Positions 22,805 to 33,941 of a stretch of 64,000 nucleotides of DNA are shown piece by piece; within the stretch, counting starts at the first letter, position 1, and every line of letters starts with the position of its first letter. The position numbers were made by a program, and so were the translations under genes. The stretch is taken from NCBI GenBank assembly GCA_035771175.1, contig CM069607.1, positions 11,342,501 to 11,406,500 of the forward strand, given 5' to 3'. Origin of the DNA: Paratinospora sagittata (lineage: Eukaryota > Streptophyta > Magnoliopsida > Ranunculales > Menispermaceae). The notes under the pieces were generated by a model that was given only the letters and a program-made list of their open reading frames with translations, made no database searches and was not told where the DNA came from.

Positions 22805-24721
22805 TTAGGCACTCCGAGCTCGTGAGATGTTGATCAAGTCCAAACAATGTTGGAACTTGATTCCTGTAACCACCTTTGTAAGCATATCTGCAGTCTTGAT
22901 CTTTTGCAGAAGAATACTCCCTTCTTCTACTATTTCTTGAACAAAATGAAAACGAACATCAATATGCTTCGTTCGACTGTGATGAACTTGGTTCTTTGCC
23001 AAACAAATGGCACTCTGGCTGTCGCAGAAAACTTCAACATTCTTCTGCACAATTCCCAAGTCTTTAGTCAATCCATGAAGCCAGATTGCTTCCTTGAAAG
23101 CTTCTGTTACTGCCATGTACTCTGCCTCTGCAGTAGACAAAGTAACTGTTGACTGTAGTGTTGATCTCCAACTCACTGGTCCTCCTGCCATAGTGAAAAC
23201 ATAACCAGTAGTAGATCTGCGCTTGTCAAGATCTCCAGCATAGTCCGAATCCACATATCCGACTAGATGCTTACAACATATCCGACTAGATGCTAACAAC
23301 TTTTCGTATCTCTCTCAAACTTTAAACCAATATCTACAGTACCATGAATATACTGTAGAATCCACTTCACTACTTGTCAGTGGCCTTTACCGGGGTTGTG
23401 CATGTAACGACTTACCATACTTACAGCATGTGAAATGTCAGGTCTGGTACACACCATAGCATACATCAAGGCACCAACTGCATTTGCATATGGAATGTTT
23501 TCCATTTGCTTCGTCGGAATTTGGTGACATTGATGTACTTAGCTTGAAATGTGGTGCCAATGGTGTGCTCACAGGTTTTGTGTCATTGTCAATGCCAAAA
23601 GTTTGAAGAACTTTCTTCAAATGCTGAGTCTGAGTCAAACAGATTGTGCCTTTGTCCCTGTTTCGAGTTATCTCCATCCCGAGAATTTTTCTGGCTTCTC
23701 CAAGATCCTTCATTTCAAACTCTGAGCTCAATTGAGCCTTCAGCTTGTTGATCTCCACCTTGCTTTTAGATGCGATTAACATATCATCTACATATAAAAG
23801 CAAGTAGATAAATGTACCATCTTGAAGTTTGCGATAGTAGACACGATGATCAAACTGACTCCGGGTATATTTCTGGCCTTGGATGAAGCTGTCAAATCGC
23901 TTGTACCACTGTCTCGGTGACTGCTTCAGGCCATACAATGACTTGTTCAAATTGCAAGCCCAATTCTCTCGTCCTGGTACTTTGAATCCATCTGGTTGAG
24001 ACATATATATCTCCTATTCCAAATTACCATGCAGAAAAGCAGTTTTGACATCGAGTTGGGCTAACTTGAGATCAAACAGTGCAACCAAAGCCAATAATAT
24101 TCGAATTGACGAATGCTTAACAACAGGTGAGAATACCTCATTGTAGTCAATTCCTTCTCTCTGAGCGTAGCCTTTTGCTACCAGTCTGACTTTGTATCGG
24201 ATACTATCTGTGCTGGGAGAGCCTTCCTTCTTAGCAAAAACCCATTTGCAGCCAATTGGTTTCTTTCCTTTTGGAAGTGGAACCAACTTCCAAGTCTGAT
24301 TCTGATGGAGTGATTTCATCTCCTCATGCATTGCCATTTTCCACTTATCATTTTCCATACTCTGACTAACATCTTTGTAATTGTATGGAATATCATCTCC
24401 GGTGACTGGTAATGCATATGCAACCATGTCAGTGTACCGAGCAAGTTTGCGGATTTCTCTTCTTGGTCGACTGGTGGCAATTGATTCTGGTTGTTGACTG
24501 ATGTCTGGTCCTGGAGCCTCCACCTCAACTGAGATTTCCTCCTCGTCTTCTTCAGGATGGTTGGATATCTCTGCTGACTTGTCAGGAGTTACCAGAATAT
24601 CTAACTCAACCTGCTGAGGCAAATCTGGATCTCGATTTTCTTTATCAAAAACTGTATGCTTTAACATAACAGATTCGTCAAAAGTTACATCTCGACTTTG
24701 TATAATCTTCTTTGACTCAGG
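22805..24721 (-). pseudogene. Copia reverse transcriptase and RNase H
   Basis: Reverse transcriptase begins with ALVALFDLKLAQLDVKTAFL and continues NLNKSLYGLKQSPRQWYKRF and the catalytic LLLYVDDMLIAS. KDLGEARKILGMEI and TPLAPHFKLS follow. RNase H shows [44 protein letters not shown] and [12 protein letters not shown] stop interrupts the frame at 24,014, and the region between 23,520 and 23,300 is read in another frame before the original one resumes. The N-terminal part (24,667-24,300) is the acidic linker between integrase and RT. Confidence 0.92.
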
Positions 24722-25609
24722 GTTTCATAGTCGGAAAGCCTTAACTCCTTCACTAAAGCCCATGAAAATCGCTTTCTTGGACCTAGGATCCAGTTTGGAT
24801 TCCTTCACATGGAAATATGCAGTGCATCCAAAAATGCGCAGAGAATTATAATCTAAAACGGGTTGTCCAGACCATACTACCTTGGGAGTTTTGCCATCTA
24901 GTGCTGTTGCCGGAAGTCTATTGATGATATGAGAGGCATATGACAAAGCTTCAGCCCAAAATGCCTTGCTCAGTCCAGAATGAGATAACATGCAGCGAAC
25001 TTTATCTACCAAAGTACGATTCATGCGTTCAGCAACACCGTTTTGTTGTGGCGTGCCTGGGACTGTGAAATGTCTGACTATCCCTTCATTATCACAAATC
25101 TTCTGAAATGGGTCTGACTTGTATTCTCCTCCATTATCAGATATGAGCCTCTTAATCTTCCTTCCCGTTTGGGTTTCTACCATTTTTTTCCATATAAGAA
25201 AGATATCTAGCACTTCATCTTTATGCTTCATGGTATAAACCCAAACATATCGTGAGAAATCATCAATAAAAGTAACAAACCAACGTTTACCTCCCAATGA
25301 AGCATTTTGAGAGGGTCCCCAAACGTCGATATGAACATAATCCAATGTTCCTTTTGTGCGGTGGATTGCAGTTCCAAACTTGACTCTCGTCTGCTTGCCT
25401 AAGATACAGTGCTCGCAGAAGTCAAGTTTTTCGGTTTTTGCACCTTTCAGAGAACCTTGCTTTATTAAGGTTTGAAGAGCCTTCTCTCCAACATGTCTGA
25501 GCACCATGTGCCAAAGTCGGGAAGTGTCCGAGGAAACATCATTAGAACTGGTGCAAGCTGATACACTTCCGATTACTATGTGTCCGTCAAGGAAATAGAG
25601 ATTTCCTTT
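24722..25609 (-). pseudogene. Copia integrase
   Basis: The GAG-pre-integrase segment reads RLWHMVLRHVGEKAL and CEHCILGKQ, giving the zinc-binding histidines and cysteines. The catalytic core follows with DYVHIDVWGPSQ, FVTFIDDFSRYVWVY, LISDNGGEY and PQQNGVAERMNRTLVD, so all three catalytic acidic residues (D, D, E) are present. INRLPATALDGKTPKVVW and FGCTAYFHV end the domain. The frame continues from gag across a stop at 25,610-25,612 and ends at a stop at 24,725. Confidence 0.92.
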
Positions 25610-26760
25610 CTAAGTACCCTTAATGGCCAAGAATGTTCCACGTACAACCTTCAAAACTCCACCTTCAATGGTTACCTTGTAACCGTTGGAATCAAGGACT
25701 CCTAGGGATATCAGATTTTTCTTCAGATCTGGGACATATCTGACATCCGTGAGCCGTCTTGTTGTACCGTCATGCATCTTAAGGCGTATTGTTCCAATAC
25801 CCTTTGTTTGGCAAGTATTGTTGTTCCCCATGAGCACGACTCCTCCATCGAACTCATCCAACTTTGAGAACCAACTTCGATTCGGACACATATGATAGGA
25901 ACATCCAGAATCTAATATCCATCTATTAGACTGATTGTCTATAGATGAAACGGAGAATGCATAATCTTCTTCAGCCTTCTGTGCCACATTTGCATCTATC
26001 TTGCCCTTATTTGGACAATCTTTCTTCCAGTGCCCCTTTTGGTGACAATAGGAACATTCATCTTTTGCAAGACGTTGACGTGATGAAGGTCCTTTTGACT
26101 TTGAGCGAGATCGGCCTCGTCCACTGGATCTATCAGATCTGTTATTAGCCCTGTCTCTGGATACCGTCAAGGCTTCTAGTGATGCTTCCTTGTTATCGCG
26201 CTGGTCCTTCCTTCGATACTCGTTGTTCACCAAAGCATTTGAAACATCACTGAATTTAACCTCATCTTTAACATATAGCAAAGTTGTTGTTAAATGTTCA
26301 TAACTTTCAGGCAAAGAGTTTAACAACAATAGTGCCTTATCTTCATCAAGAGGTTCAACATCAAGATTTAGTTGATCAGCGAGAATCTTGTTGAAATTAT
26401 CAAGATGCGCAATCATGGGAGTACTTTTTTTGTACTCAAAACGAAAGAGCTTCTTTTTTAGGTAGAGTCGGTTCTCTATGTTTTTTGTCATGTACTTGTC
26501 CTCCAGTTTCTTCCAGAGACTTGTTGCCATAGTCTCTTTCATGACAAAGTACTTCTGATCCTTCGCCAAATAGAGTCGGATTGTTCCACAAGCTTGACGA
26601 TTTATAAAAAATTCCAATCATCATCAGACATATCCTTGGGCTTGGTTTCCAAGGCGATATGTGATCCTTCCCGGAATAAGAGATCTTGAACTTTGCATTG
26701 CCACATGCCAAAGTTGTTGGTGCCGTTGAATTTCTCCACCTCGAACTTTGCGTTAGACAT
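25610..26760 (-). pseudogene. Copia gag, zinc knuckle and aspartic protease
   Basis: The likely start is the ATG at 26,758-26,760 (MSNAKFEVEKFNGTNNFGMW), the classic Tork/Tnt1-type gag opening. A frameshift near 26,610 moves into the main frame. The gag core contains KKLEDKYMTKN, RFEYKKSTPMIAHLDNFN and LLNSLPESYEHL. The zinc knuckle CSYCHQKGHWKKDC matches CX2CX4HX4C. The protease has WILDSGCSYHMC with the D-S-G triad. The section ends at a stop at 25,610, after which pol continues in frame. Confidence 0.9.
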
Positions 26761-27039
26761 CTAACTTCTTTGCCAAGTCCTACTTGTGCTTGGGATTTCC
26801 TCTGCCATTAAGACCGAAGATGTGTATGACGCCGAAAAGTGCTTGAAAAATGATAAACAACTCCAACTAAGCTATATCAATAACTTAGGAGATGAATCTA
26901 TAGAAACTGATTGCACGGTTGCGTCTGGAATGGTCGAAAATGGTGGAAACGAGTCTGACTTTGCTGAAATCAGACGAAAAATGACCCGGATATGGTTGGT
27001 CAACAGAAAATGAATTCGGTCAACTGCGGGACGAAACGG

Positions 27040-27365
27040 GTCTGGCCGGGATGAACAGGTTCGGGCAGGATGAACAGTATCGGGCTGGATAAATAGTATC
27101 GGGTCGGATGAACAGTATCGGTCGAAACGGGCTGGGCCGAGATGAACAGTGCGGGCTGAGTGGACTGGGGCCTGATGAACAGGGTCGGGCTGAGAGTGGC
27201 TGGGCCTGATGAACAGTGTTGGACTGAGCACGGGCTAAGCGGATGAACAGTATCAGGCCGAAAATGGATCCTTGGGTCGGATCCGGGTCAGAACTTGGAT
27301 CCGGTTCGGATGAACAGTGTCGGGGATGAACAGTGCCGGGATGAACAGTGTCGGACAAAAATTGC
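27040..27365. repeat. Degenerate ~18-bp tandem repeat in the copia leader
   Basis: Between the primer-binding site and gag, the phrase GGATGAACAGTATCGGGC and variants recur about a dozen times, spaced 18-40 bp. Reading frames through it give Pro/Arg/Ser-rich peptides that are side effects of the repeat. Other Tork-like elements do not usually carry such an array in the 5' leader. Confidence 0.85.
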
Positions 27366-27576
27366 AAAATACAGAAATCAAACTTTGATTGGCTCTTGGG
27401 AACTCGTTTCTTGTCCGTTTTTCTCGCCGTTGGTTGCGTTGGACTCCTGAAAACAAGAGCTACCTTCACGGGTGATCAGAAAACAGTTCCGATCACTGTT
27501 ACAGAATCTCAAAATTTTTGACGTTGTCTCAAAAAATTCGACAGACGGTCCGTTTTTTCTTCCAAAGCTTAACCTT

Positions 27577-27590
27577 GACTCTGATACCAA
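27577..27590 (-). other. Primer-binding site of the Tork-like element
   Basis: The minus strand reads TTGGTATCAGAGTC two bases after the 5' LTR, a tRNA-iMet type site. Confidence 0.9.
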
Positions 27591-27592
27591 TT

Positions 27593-27991
27593 TGTTGTGC
27601 GGAATCGTGGTAAAACATGAAAGAAAAAATAAGACAACAAATTTAACGTGATTCTGCAAATTGCCTACGTCCACGAGAGGCAGCAAACTTGTATTACTTC
27701 ACCCTTAGGTAGATCTTACAGATTGGATCTCTTAAATTAGATCTCTCAGAATAGATCTCAGGAATAGATCTCACAGGAATAGATCTCACTGAACATAATT
27801 TTCAAGATCAAAGTGAGGCTCTATTTATAGGAGTATGCATGGGCATTTTTGTAATTAAAATAATATATTTTAATACTATTATCAAACAATTCGGCGTAAC
27901 CCTCGTGGCGGCCGAATTGTTGATCGAGTTGGTGGCCGCCCGTGAGGGCGGCCACCAACCAATTGGTTTCCCACTTTAGGTGGACCCCACA
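27593..27991 (-). repeat. 5' LTR of the Tork-like element
   Basis: Runs TGTTGTGCGG to GGACCCCACA and matches 22,300-22,699 except for scattered differences. The minus strand has TATAAATAGAG. It is the source promoter for the element and could also drive antisense transcription into the GST exon 1 side. Confidence 0.95.
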
Positions 27992-28057
27992 TCTTTCATG
28001 TGTTAATTAATGTATTTTTATCCTGATTTATAGTATATATGATTGATATTGTTTTAG

Positions 28058-28423
28058 CTTGAACATCTGAAGAGTGCTATGATATTCACGGAAGGAGAGG
28101 AACAAGAGAAGGAACTGAAGCACTATGTTTAGGCACTTGGAATAATAGAAGGAGAGCTTAAAGGAAAGAAGTTCTTAGGTGGAGAGGCATTTGGGTTTGC
28201 TGATATTGTGTTGGGTTGGCTTCCTACATGGTTGAAACCAGGAGAGGAAGTTATGGGCATCAAGGTTTTGGATTCTGACAAATTTCCCTTCATTTCTGAA
28301 TGGATAAAGAGGATTGATGAAGAGGTGCCAGTAATTAAAGACAACTCTCCACCCAAGGACAAGTTGGTTCTCTTTTACAAAATGGCTAGCCAAGTTAAGC
28401 TTGGCTCTCCACCTAGTAAATGA
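28058..28423 (+). pseudogene. Tau-class glutathione S-transferase, exon 2, with premature stop
   Basis: The acceptor TTGTTTTAG (ending 28,057) opens a phase-0 exon of 121 codons plus stop that joins exon 1 in frame. It encodes the all-helical C-terminal domain that forms the hydrophobic substrate pocket: GEEQEKELKHYV, LGIIEGELKGKKFLGGEAFG, then ADIVLGWLPTW, a typical tau-GST core, and FPFISEWIKRI. A TAG at 28,130-28,132 lies in frame at about residue 135 of the joined protein and would remove the last ~95 residues, including most of this domain. The total of 231 codons suits a tau GST. Unless the TAG is a sequencing error or an allele, the gene is a pseudogene. Confidence 0.9.
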
Positions 28424-28560
28424 GGCGGCCCTTCGTCTCAACATCATTCCTTCCTCTTTATAATCCATTTCGATTTTTATGAATAAGAAAAGTATAATTT
28501 AAGTGCAAGGCACTTTTCTTGTAGCAATTGGCGCGAAGATTTCATTCTCTTCAATATTGC
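28424..28560 (+). terminator. GST 3' untranslated region
   Basis: GAATAAGAAAAG near 28,479 is a plausible plant poly(A) signal about 55 bp after the stop codon. AAGTGCAAGGCACTTTTC can form a small hairpin just downstream. Confidence 0.45.
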
Positions 28561-29469
28561 TTTATTTTTTATTACTTTCCATTCACTCACTAATCACATA
28601 CTTCCTTTATTATTTAAATATATGTGTATATCTGTGTTTACCCTTTTTACATATTACTAGCACTAAAACTTAAAAATCTAACGAGTTCAATATTAATAGA
28701 TCTAAAACTGAATATATAAAATAATAATTGAATAATAAAAAGGTGTAATTGTATTTTTTATAGTTTTTTTTTTTTTTGAGTTTCATACATGAGCGACACT
28801 GAGGTCACCTCTTTTTCCGTTTTGCGGTAAGATTAATTCACTTGAAATCGACTCGGATTAAATCATAAAGGTGTAAAAGTTTTTTAATAAATAGTAGTTT
28901 CATGCACGAGAGGGGTTTTGAGTATTTTTTTGTAGTTAGATCAATAGCATTGTCCATTTAAAATAGTTCTTAAATTTCCAAATACGTATTAAGAGAACCT
29001 TGATTTTAAAAACACAATAAAATTTCTTAGCCAACCTTGATTTTAAAAACACAATAAAATTTCTTAGCCTATTACTATTATTCGTACATAGTGTATATGT
29101 GTATATGTTGACATGCACACGCTCTAACAAAAAATATATATATTAATTAAGAGCTGAGTGGAGGAATACTAGTACAAAGCAGATCACCTTTAACAAGCGT
29201 GAAAACGTTGTTAAAAGTCTTTTATTTTTTCACCCTTGTCAAAAACTATTACATCTCCACGACCTTTCCGCGCGTACCGGAACCGTTGCAGGAAATTCCT
29301 TTCAACCAGGGTTTCTAACCCTTGTTGCAAGTTCCTTGTTTTTTTTATTAAAAAATTAAATCAGCTATTATTGTTTTGCGTTCTTTGTTTGCCTAATATG
29401 AAAACATAAATATAAAATAAATAATGACAACATAATTTTTTATACTATCACAAACAAGTAATAGACTGT
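28561..29469. other. AT-rich intergenic DNA with a 37-bp direct duplication
   Basis: No gene is visible. AACCTTGATTTTAAAAACAC and its continuation occur twice back to back (28,996-29,032 and 29,033-29,069), perfect 37-bp copies. CCAGGGTTTCTAACCCTTG near 29,310 is a short inverted repeat that could be a transposon end. The right end (about 29,400 onward) may already be viral leader. Confidence 0.5.
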
Positions 29470-30028
29470 ACTTACATACAAGTACACACTGAACTTCACA
29501 CTGGAACAGACCATAACTAAACACACTTACAAACATTTAAGAACAACATCTCAGAACGACTTGAAGAAAACGTAGCATAAGACTCTTGAACACTAGAAGA
29601 AACTAGATGACTCAATGATTTTTGTTTGAGGACTCGATCTCCAACTGAAGAGTGAAGTGGTATTTATAGAGGTTGAGGAAATTTTGCGGACTTCAGACGT
29701 CTTCAAATCCGGACAGCTGGAGGATAAGAAGGAGTCTGCGAGTGGCTACTTACATACAAGTACACACTGAACTTCACACTGGAACAGACCATAACTAAAC
29801 ACACTTACAAACATTTAAGAACAACATCTCAGAACGACTTGAAGAAAACGTAGCATAAGACTCTTGAACACTAGAAGAAACTAGATGACTCAATGATTTT
29901 TGTTTGAGGACTCGATGATCTCCAACTGAAGAGTGAAGTGGTATTTATAGAGGTTGAGGAAATTTTGCGGACTTCAGACGTCTTCAAATCCGGACAGCTG
30001 GAGGATAAGAAGGAATCTGCGAGTGGCT
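29470..30028 (-). promoter_or_regulatory. Viral promoter/leader, duplicated in tandem (278 bp x 2)
   Basis: The segments 29,470-29,747 and 29,748-30,028 are near-identical direct repeats, differing by a 3-base insertion and a few substitutions. Each carries on the minus strand AACCTCTATAAATACCAC, a TATA box in the arrangement of caulimovirid pregenomic-RNA promoters, followed by CACTCTTC and an untranslated leader. The position downstream of RNase H fits the circular viral map. The duplication could reflect integration of terminally redundant DNA or later unequal exchange. Confidence 0.75.
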
Positions 30029-30561
30029 GAGGCGATTGGAGTCTGATCTGACAGATGCATGTGCGTAAAGTTGATGGCAGACAGGGCGTGCTGGTGAACA
30101 GTCTTGCTTTTGGAAAAGTAAAAAGTACGTTGTCAGCTACTGTTCATGCTTTAGCAAAATAAGATACTTGACGTTTTGTCGTGTTGTGTCGGCAGAAAAT
30201 GACAGGATGAGCTGTTTGCGATGAGACCGAATCTTTGCACGATGAGATTGACAAAGGAGGACAATTTGGTGGAGTGGATGCTGATAATGGAGAAAGAAAA
30301 ATATGGATGTCCTTATCGTCTATGGAGATGGTTATTGCAATTCATGGAAGAGACGTATGAGTTGTCGTCTGAAGTGGTAATTCCATTTGAGAACATTGGC
30401 TAAATGTGAGGATGCATTCTGTGTTGGGGAGACGTAGCATGAGGAGAAGGAGTTTTGGGAATAGAGAAGGAACGTCTGTACTGACGTCGGTGGAGACATT
30501 CATGAACTGGATGAAGAACACTGGAAACCTGCAAAGGAGGAAACGTACCTTTGTACAATCG

Positions 30562-30900
30562 TCAGAGTTTGAAGAAGAACTGAGAGCTGAGGCGGAGACC
30601 TGGAAATGAAGATTTCTTGGTCATGTTGTCACAGTGTGGGAGCACGTGAAGGATTGTGAGAATGTGAAGGAGAAAGGTTTTCTGCTTCGTTGAAGGAGAA
30701 AGGTTTTCTGCTTCGTTGAAGGAGAAAGATTCAATTTCCCAGTAAGTCTGTGTATCCTGAAAATATGGAGGTACTGGAGAAGATGCTTCGGCTAAGTCAT
30801 TAGCTTGAGTTTCTTCAATGATTTGTTCTTCATTCAGAGGAGCATTAGGATTGTCAGGACTATATGGTGCGATGGCTTCAATCAGTGAGAACAAATGGTC
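30562..30900 (-). pseudogene. Putative viral C-terminal/3' ORF fragment
   Basis: The minus strand encodes about 110 residues beginning FSLIEAIAPYSPDNPNAP and ending in an unremarkable tail. It is rich in Glu, Asn and Pro and is not in the RT frame. Its place after the viral RNase H suggests it is the end of the polyprotein or a separate small ORF. A 26-bp direct duplication (AGGTTTTCTGCTTCGTTGA) lies within it at about 30,676-30,727. No function is recognised. Confidence 0.4.
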
Positions 30901-31211
30901 TTCATGAATGAATTCTTAAGGACCTCGGATGATCGGTGGTGGTTGAGTGTCAGGATTGTCGTTAATATCTTGGAGGAAACTGCATAGACCATTAAAGATA
31001 AAATTTGAAAGGAAGCAGGAGTATGATTGGAACCTCTGTATATAATGCTCAGCAACAATGCCTTGTTCTGAATCTGAATATGGATGATAGCATATATATA
31101 TATAGAAGTCTTGAGTTCTGGATTCTGCTTGATGGTCTAGATTTCAGTTATCCAAAAAGATAATGAAGCAAATAACTTTAGGCAATCTTTGATCCGAGAA
31201 GGAATAGGAGA

Positions 31212-33467
31212 TTAAACTTCACGTAGGATTTTGCTATGAGGGAAAGTGATAGCAATCCTATATAAACAGGAGACACACCATATGAACCAGTAAAGGTTGT
31301 CTGTGAGAATGGGCCTAAGATGGAAAATGAATAGGTATGGGTAGGCTTGGTGGAATGGATTTACATATTGGAGTTGATCAGGAAAATCCATAATGTGTTT
31401 GTGGGCAAAATAAAACATTTTGGACTGGGCCAATAGTTTTACTTCATGGGCCGTTTTAGGTTATGGGCTGTCTGGTGGTACAGTAATGGTACAGATAAGA
31501 GGAATTGGTCCAGAAGGAAGATGGAGGTTAATGGGTTTAGATCTGGTAATGAGCTTGGGCTATAGTAACAGTGGAAGGCTTGAGAAGTTTGTTAATAGTG
31601 AAACTGGAGAAATAGTTTTGGGCTTTTGGATTGGACGGGTAAGAAAATCTGCAAGGCCATTCTTGGTTCCTTTGATGTGTTTGACAGTAAAGTCAAATTG
31701 AGTGAACCATTCTTGTAGCCTTAACAGTTGTGGAGGAGGAACAAGTTTGTTCTTGAAGTCCAACATCTTTGGGAAGGCTGAATTGTCCATCTGGATTTCA
31801 AACTTAACAAGCATGAGGAAGAATGCAAATTTCTGTATACCATATTTAACTGCAAGAATTTCTTTGATTGTAATATGGTAATGGAGGTCTGCTTGAGAAA
31901 ATGTTCCACTCTGATATCTACAAATGTGTTGTTTAGCATCCTTGAGTTCTATAAGAACTGCACTCCAATAATGATCCGAAGCATCTGTTTGAAGGATGAT
32001 TTGTCTAGTAGATGGAATCACCAGTGGAGGTGGATTCTGACAAATATCTTTCAAGTGTTGAATTGCTTGTGTAGGGGATGGTTGCCAAGGTGGAGGATTC
32101 TTCTTGAGTAATGCATAAAACACTGAAGTATGTTGAGATACTTTTGGTAAGAAGATCCGTAAATAATTGACTATGCCAAGGAACTGCTGTAATTGTTGTC
32201 TGGTAAGATTATCAGCAGGGAACTTTAGAAGTTCAATAGTAATGTGAGGACCTAGTCGATAAACACCATTGAAGATTTTCATGCCGAGGAAGTCAATTTC
32301 AGAAGTTTTGAGCACACTTTTCTTTTAAGAGATCATTATACCAGCTACATCTGTGATATCCAGAAACTGGTGGAGAGGTTGATGATGTTCATCTTCAGTC
32401 TTAGAGAATAAGAGAATATCATCGATGTATATCAATGCAGTGGATAGCAAAGGAGCATAAATACGTGTCATTGTTTTCTAAAATAAGGAAGGTGCAACCT
32501 TAAGGCCAAAAGGCATGACTGTCCATTGATAATGTGCATTTGGAATGCAAAATGCTGTTTTAGGACGGTCATCTGGATGAATTCCTAGTTGCCAAAAATC
32601 AGCTTTGAGATCAAACTTGCTGTAAATTGTTGATCCAGCAAGGAGTGTTAGCTGTGAAGAGATTTTTGGCAGAGGGAATTTGTCATCCGTGAGGAACATA
32701 TTAAAAGGACGGTAATTGATTACCAGCCTTTTTTTTCCACGTTTTTGTTCTGCATGTTTGTTGACGTAGAATGTTTGACATGCCCAATCAGAGGTAGTAT
32801 GTTCAATCAAACCTTGGGCAGTAAGTTCTGCACATTTTTGTCTGGCAAGTTTAAGTTCATCAGGAGGCATTCCTGGATGAATAGCTTTAGTTGGATTGAG
32901 ATCTTCATTCTTCTTAAAGGGAAGGAGGACAAAATACGTTGGGTTCTTCCAGAGAGGATGAGGATTTTGAAAATCCTTGTGAGAATCAGTAAATGATCTT
33001 TTTAACTTGGACTGAAGATCATCATCTGGATTCTGTATTGCATACATCTTGGGAACTGATGTATATGGAAGAAACAGTTGACGGAATTGTATACCATGAG
33101 GTAGTATACGTAACTATGTTAAAGAGTAAATGTCCATACCGATAAGGATATCTTTGTCAGGAAGATCACAACCAATGATGTGCGTCCAGATAATGTAATC
33201 TGGGAAGAACTTGATTCCAATCTTGGAAGTAGTAATGAGATTAGTCTGAAAAATCTCATTGTTGGCGGCTTTAAACAATTCTTTGTGTGGTGTCCAACAT
33301 TCAGGAGGAAGGATTCTCGGATTCATCATGTTTTTGAAAGCTCCAGTATCAAAATAAGCAATCACAGAAATGGGATTATCATATTTTGTTTCCAAAATGA
33401 AGATGGGAGCATATGACATTGAATGAGTAACCTTGGATGTTAGAAATGAGTGGGAAATCATTCCCAT
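31212..33467 (-). pseudogene. Caulimovirid aspartic protease, reverse transcriptase, RNase H and C-terminal extension (broken)
   Basis: One frame runs through the whole section. The protease shows AYFDTGAFKNMM with the D-T-G triad near 33,350. Reverse transcriptase shows GKKRLVINYRPFN, IYSKFDLKADFWQLGI, KTAFCIPNAHYQWTVMPFG and the catalytic YIDDILLFSK (about 32,410-32,440). RNase H shows LQTDASDHYWSAVL, ILAVKYGIQKF and GLADFLTR. The enzyme would convert pregenomic RNA to DNA in the cytoplasm. In-frame stops lie at 33,114, 32,478, 32,325 and 31,560; the frame then continues to 31,212 with a segment of unknown role. No intact product is possible. Confidence 0.88.
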
Positions 33468-33691
33468 AAAAACATCATTTGCTTTTTCATCTAAAGTAAT
33501 CAGAGGAGAATCAATATCAGAATATGAGAGTTCAGCAGCTTGATAAGCAAAGATAGTTTCTTCATCAAGAGAATCTTGTTCAGAGAAAACGAATTCAATA
33601 TCTTGATATGGAGATAAGGAATAAGATTGTTGAATTTGATGAATAAGATGCCGACTCTTTTTCTTCTCAGGATATTGTTTAGCAAAATGGC

Positions 33692-33941
33692 CTAGTTTCT
33701 TGCAGATGTAGCATGTAGCTTGCTTTGGTGAGGAAGATCGTCTTCTTTTAAAATATCGAATACGTCTTTTCTTTTTAGGAAATCGTTTGGAGTACCATGG
33801 AGAATTCTTTGTACGACGAAACTTCTTCTTCTTGGAATATTTTGAGAAAGACTTGTTTTTCTTGTCCTTACATAGGCATTTCTTTGTATGCTTACGGCCA
33901 ATTTCGAGATAATTCTTTCGGCAAGCTTGGGAAAAATCAAC
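33692..33941 (-). pseudogene. Caulimovirid coat-protein C-terminus with zinc knuckle
   Basis: The minus strand encodes a strongly basic stretch (KKKKFRRTKNSPW, KRRRSSS) followed by CYICKKLGHFAKQYPEK, a zinc knuckle in which the last cysteine of CX2CX4HX4C is replaced by tyrosine. This layout is the nucleic-acid-binding end of caulimovirid coat proteins. A frameshift separates it from the protease frame. Its upstream continuation is at 42,919-43,028. Confidence 0.8.

Larger units (their letters stand above)
22300..27991 (-). mobile_element. Full-length Ty1/copia element (Tork-like) in the GST intron
   Basis: The element has two LTRs of about 400 bp, 5-bp target duplications TCTTT (22,295-22,299 and 27,992-27,996), a primer-binding site and a gag-protease-integrase-RT-RNase H order, integrase before RT being the copia signature. 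It lies in antisense orientation to the GST gene. The two LTRs are about 95% identical by eye, so insertion is fairly recent relative to its neighbours. One polyprotein frame runs from 26,617 to 22,805 with three in-frame stops and a pair of frameshifts near 23,520 and 23,300. The lineage is inferred from protein style. Confidence 0.96.
29470..33941 (-). mobile_element. Endogenous pararetrovirus (caulimovirid, florendovirus-like), minus-strand copy
   Basis: Reading the minus strand: coat-protein zinc knuckle, aspartic protease, reverse transcriptase, RNase H, a C-terminal extension, non-coding sequence and then the promoter. There is no integrase, as expected for a caulimovirid. The coat-protein part continues at 42,919-43,028, on the far side of element C, which is inserted in the coat-protein region. 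Stops and frameshifts make it non-functional. The florendovirus assignment is inferred from domain order and protein style. Confidence 0.88.

Noticed and set aside
27020..27469. Overlapping minus-strand ORFs encoding Pro/Ser/Arg-rich peptides
   Set aside because: They are by-products of the GGATGAACAG tandem repeat in the copia leader; the residue pattern follows the DNA repeat in several frames.
29290..29345. Possible CACTA terminus (CCAGGGTTTCTAACCCTTG)
   Set aside because: The short inverted repeat has no partner end or target duplication.
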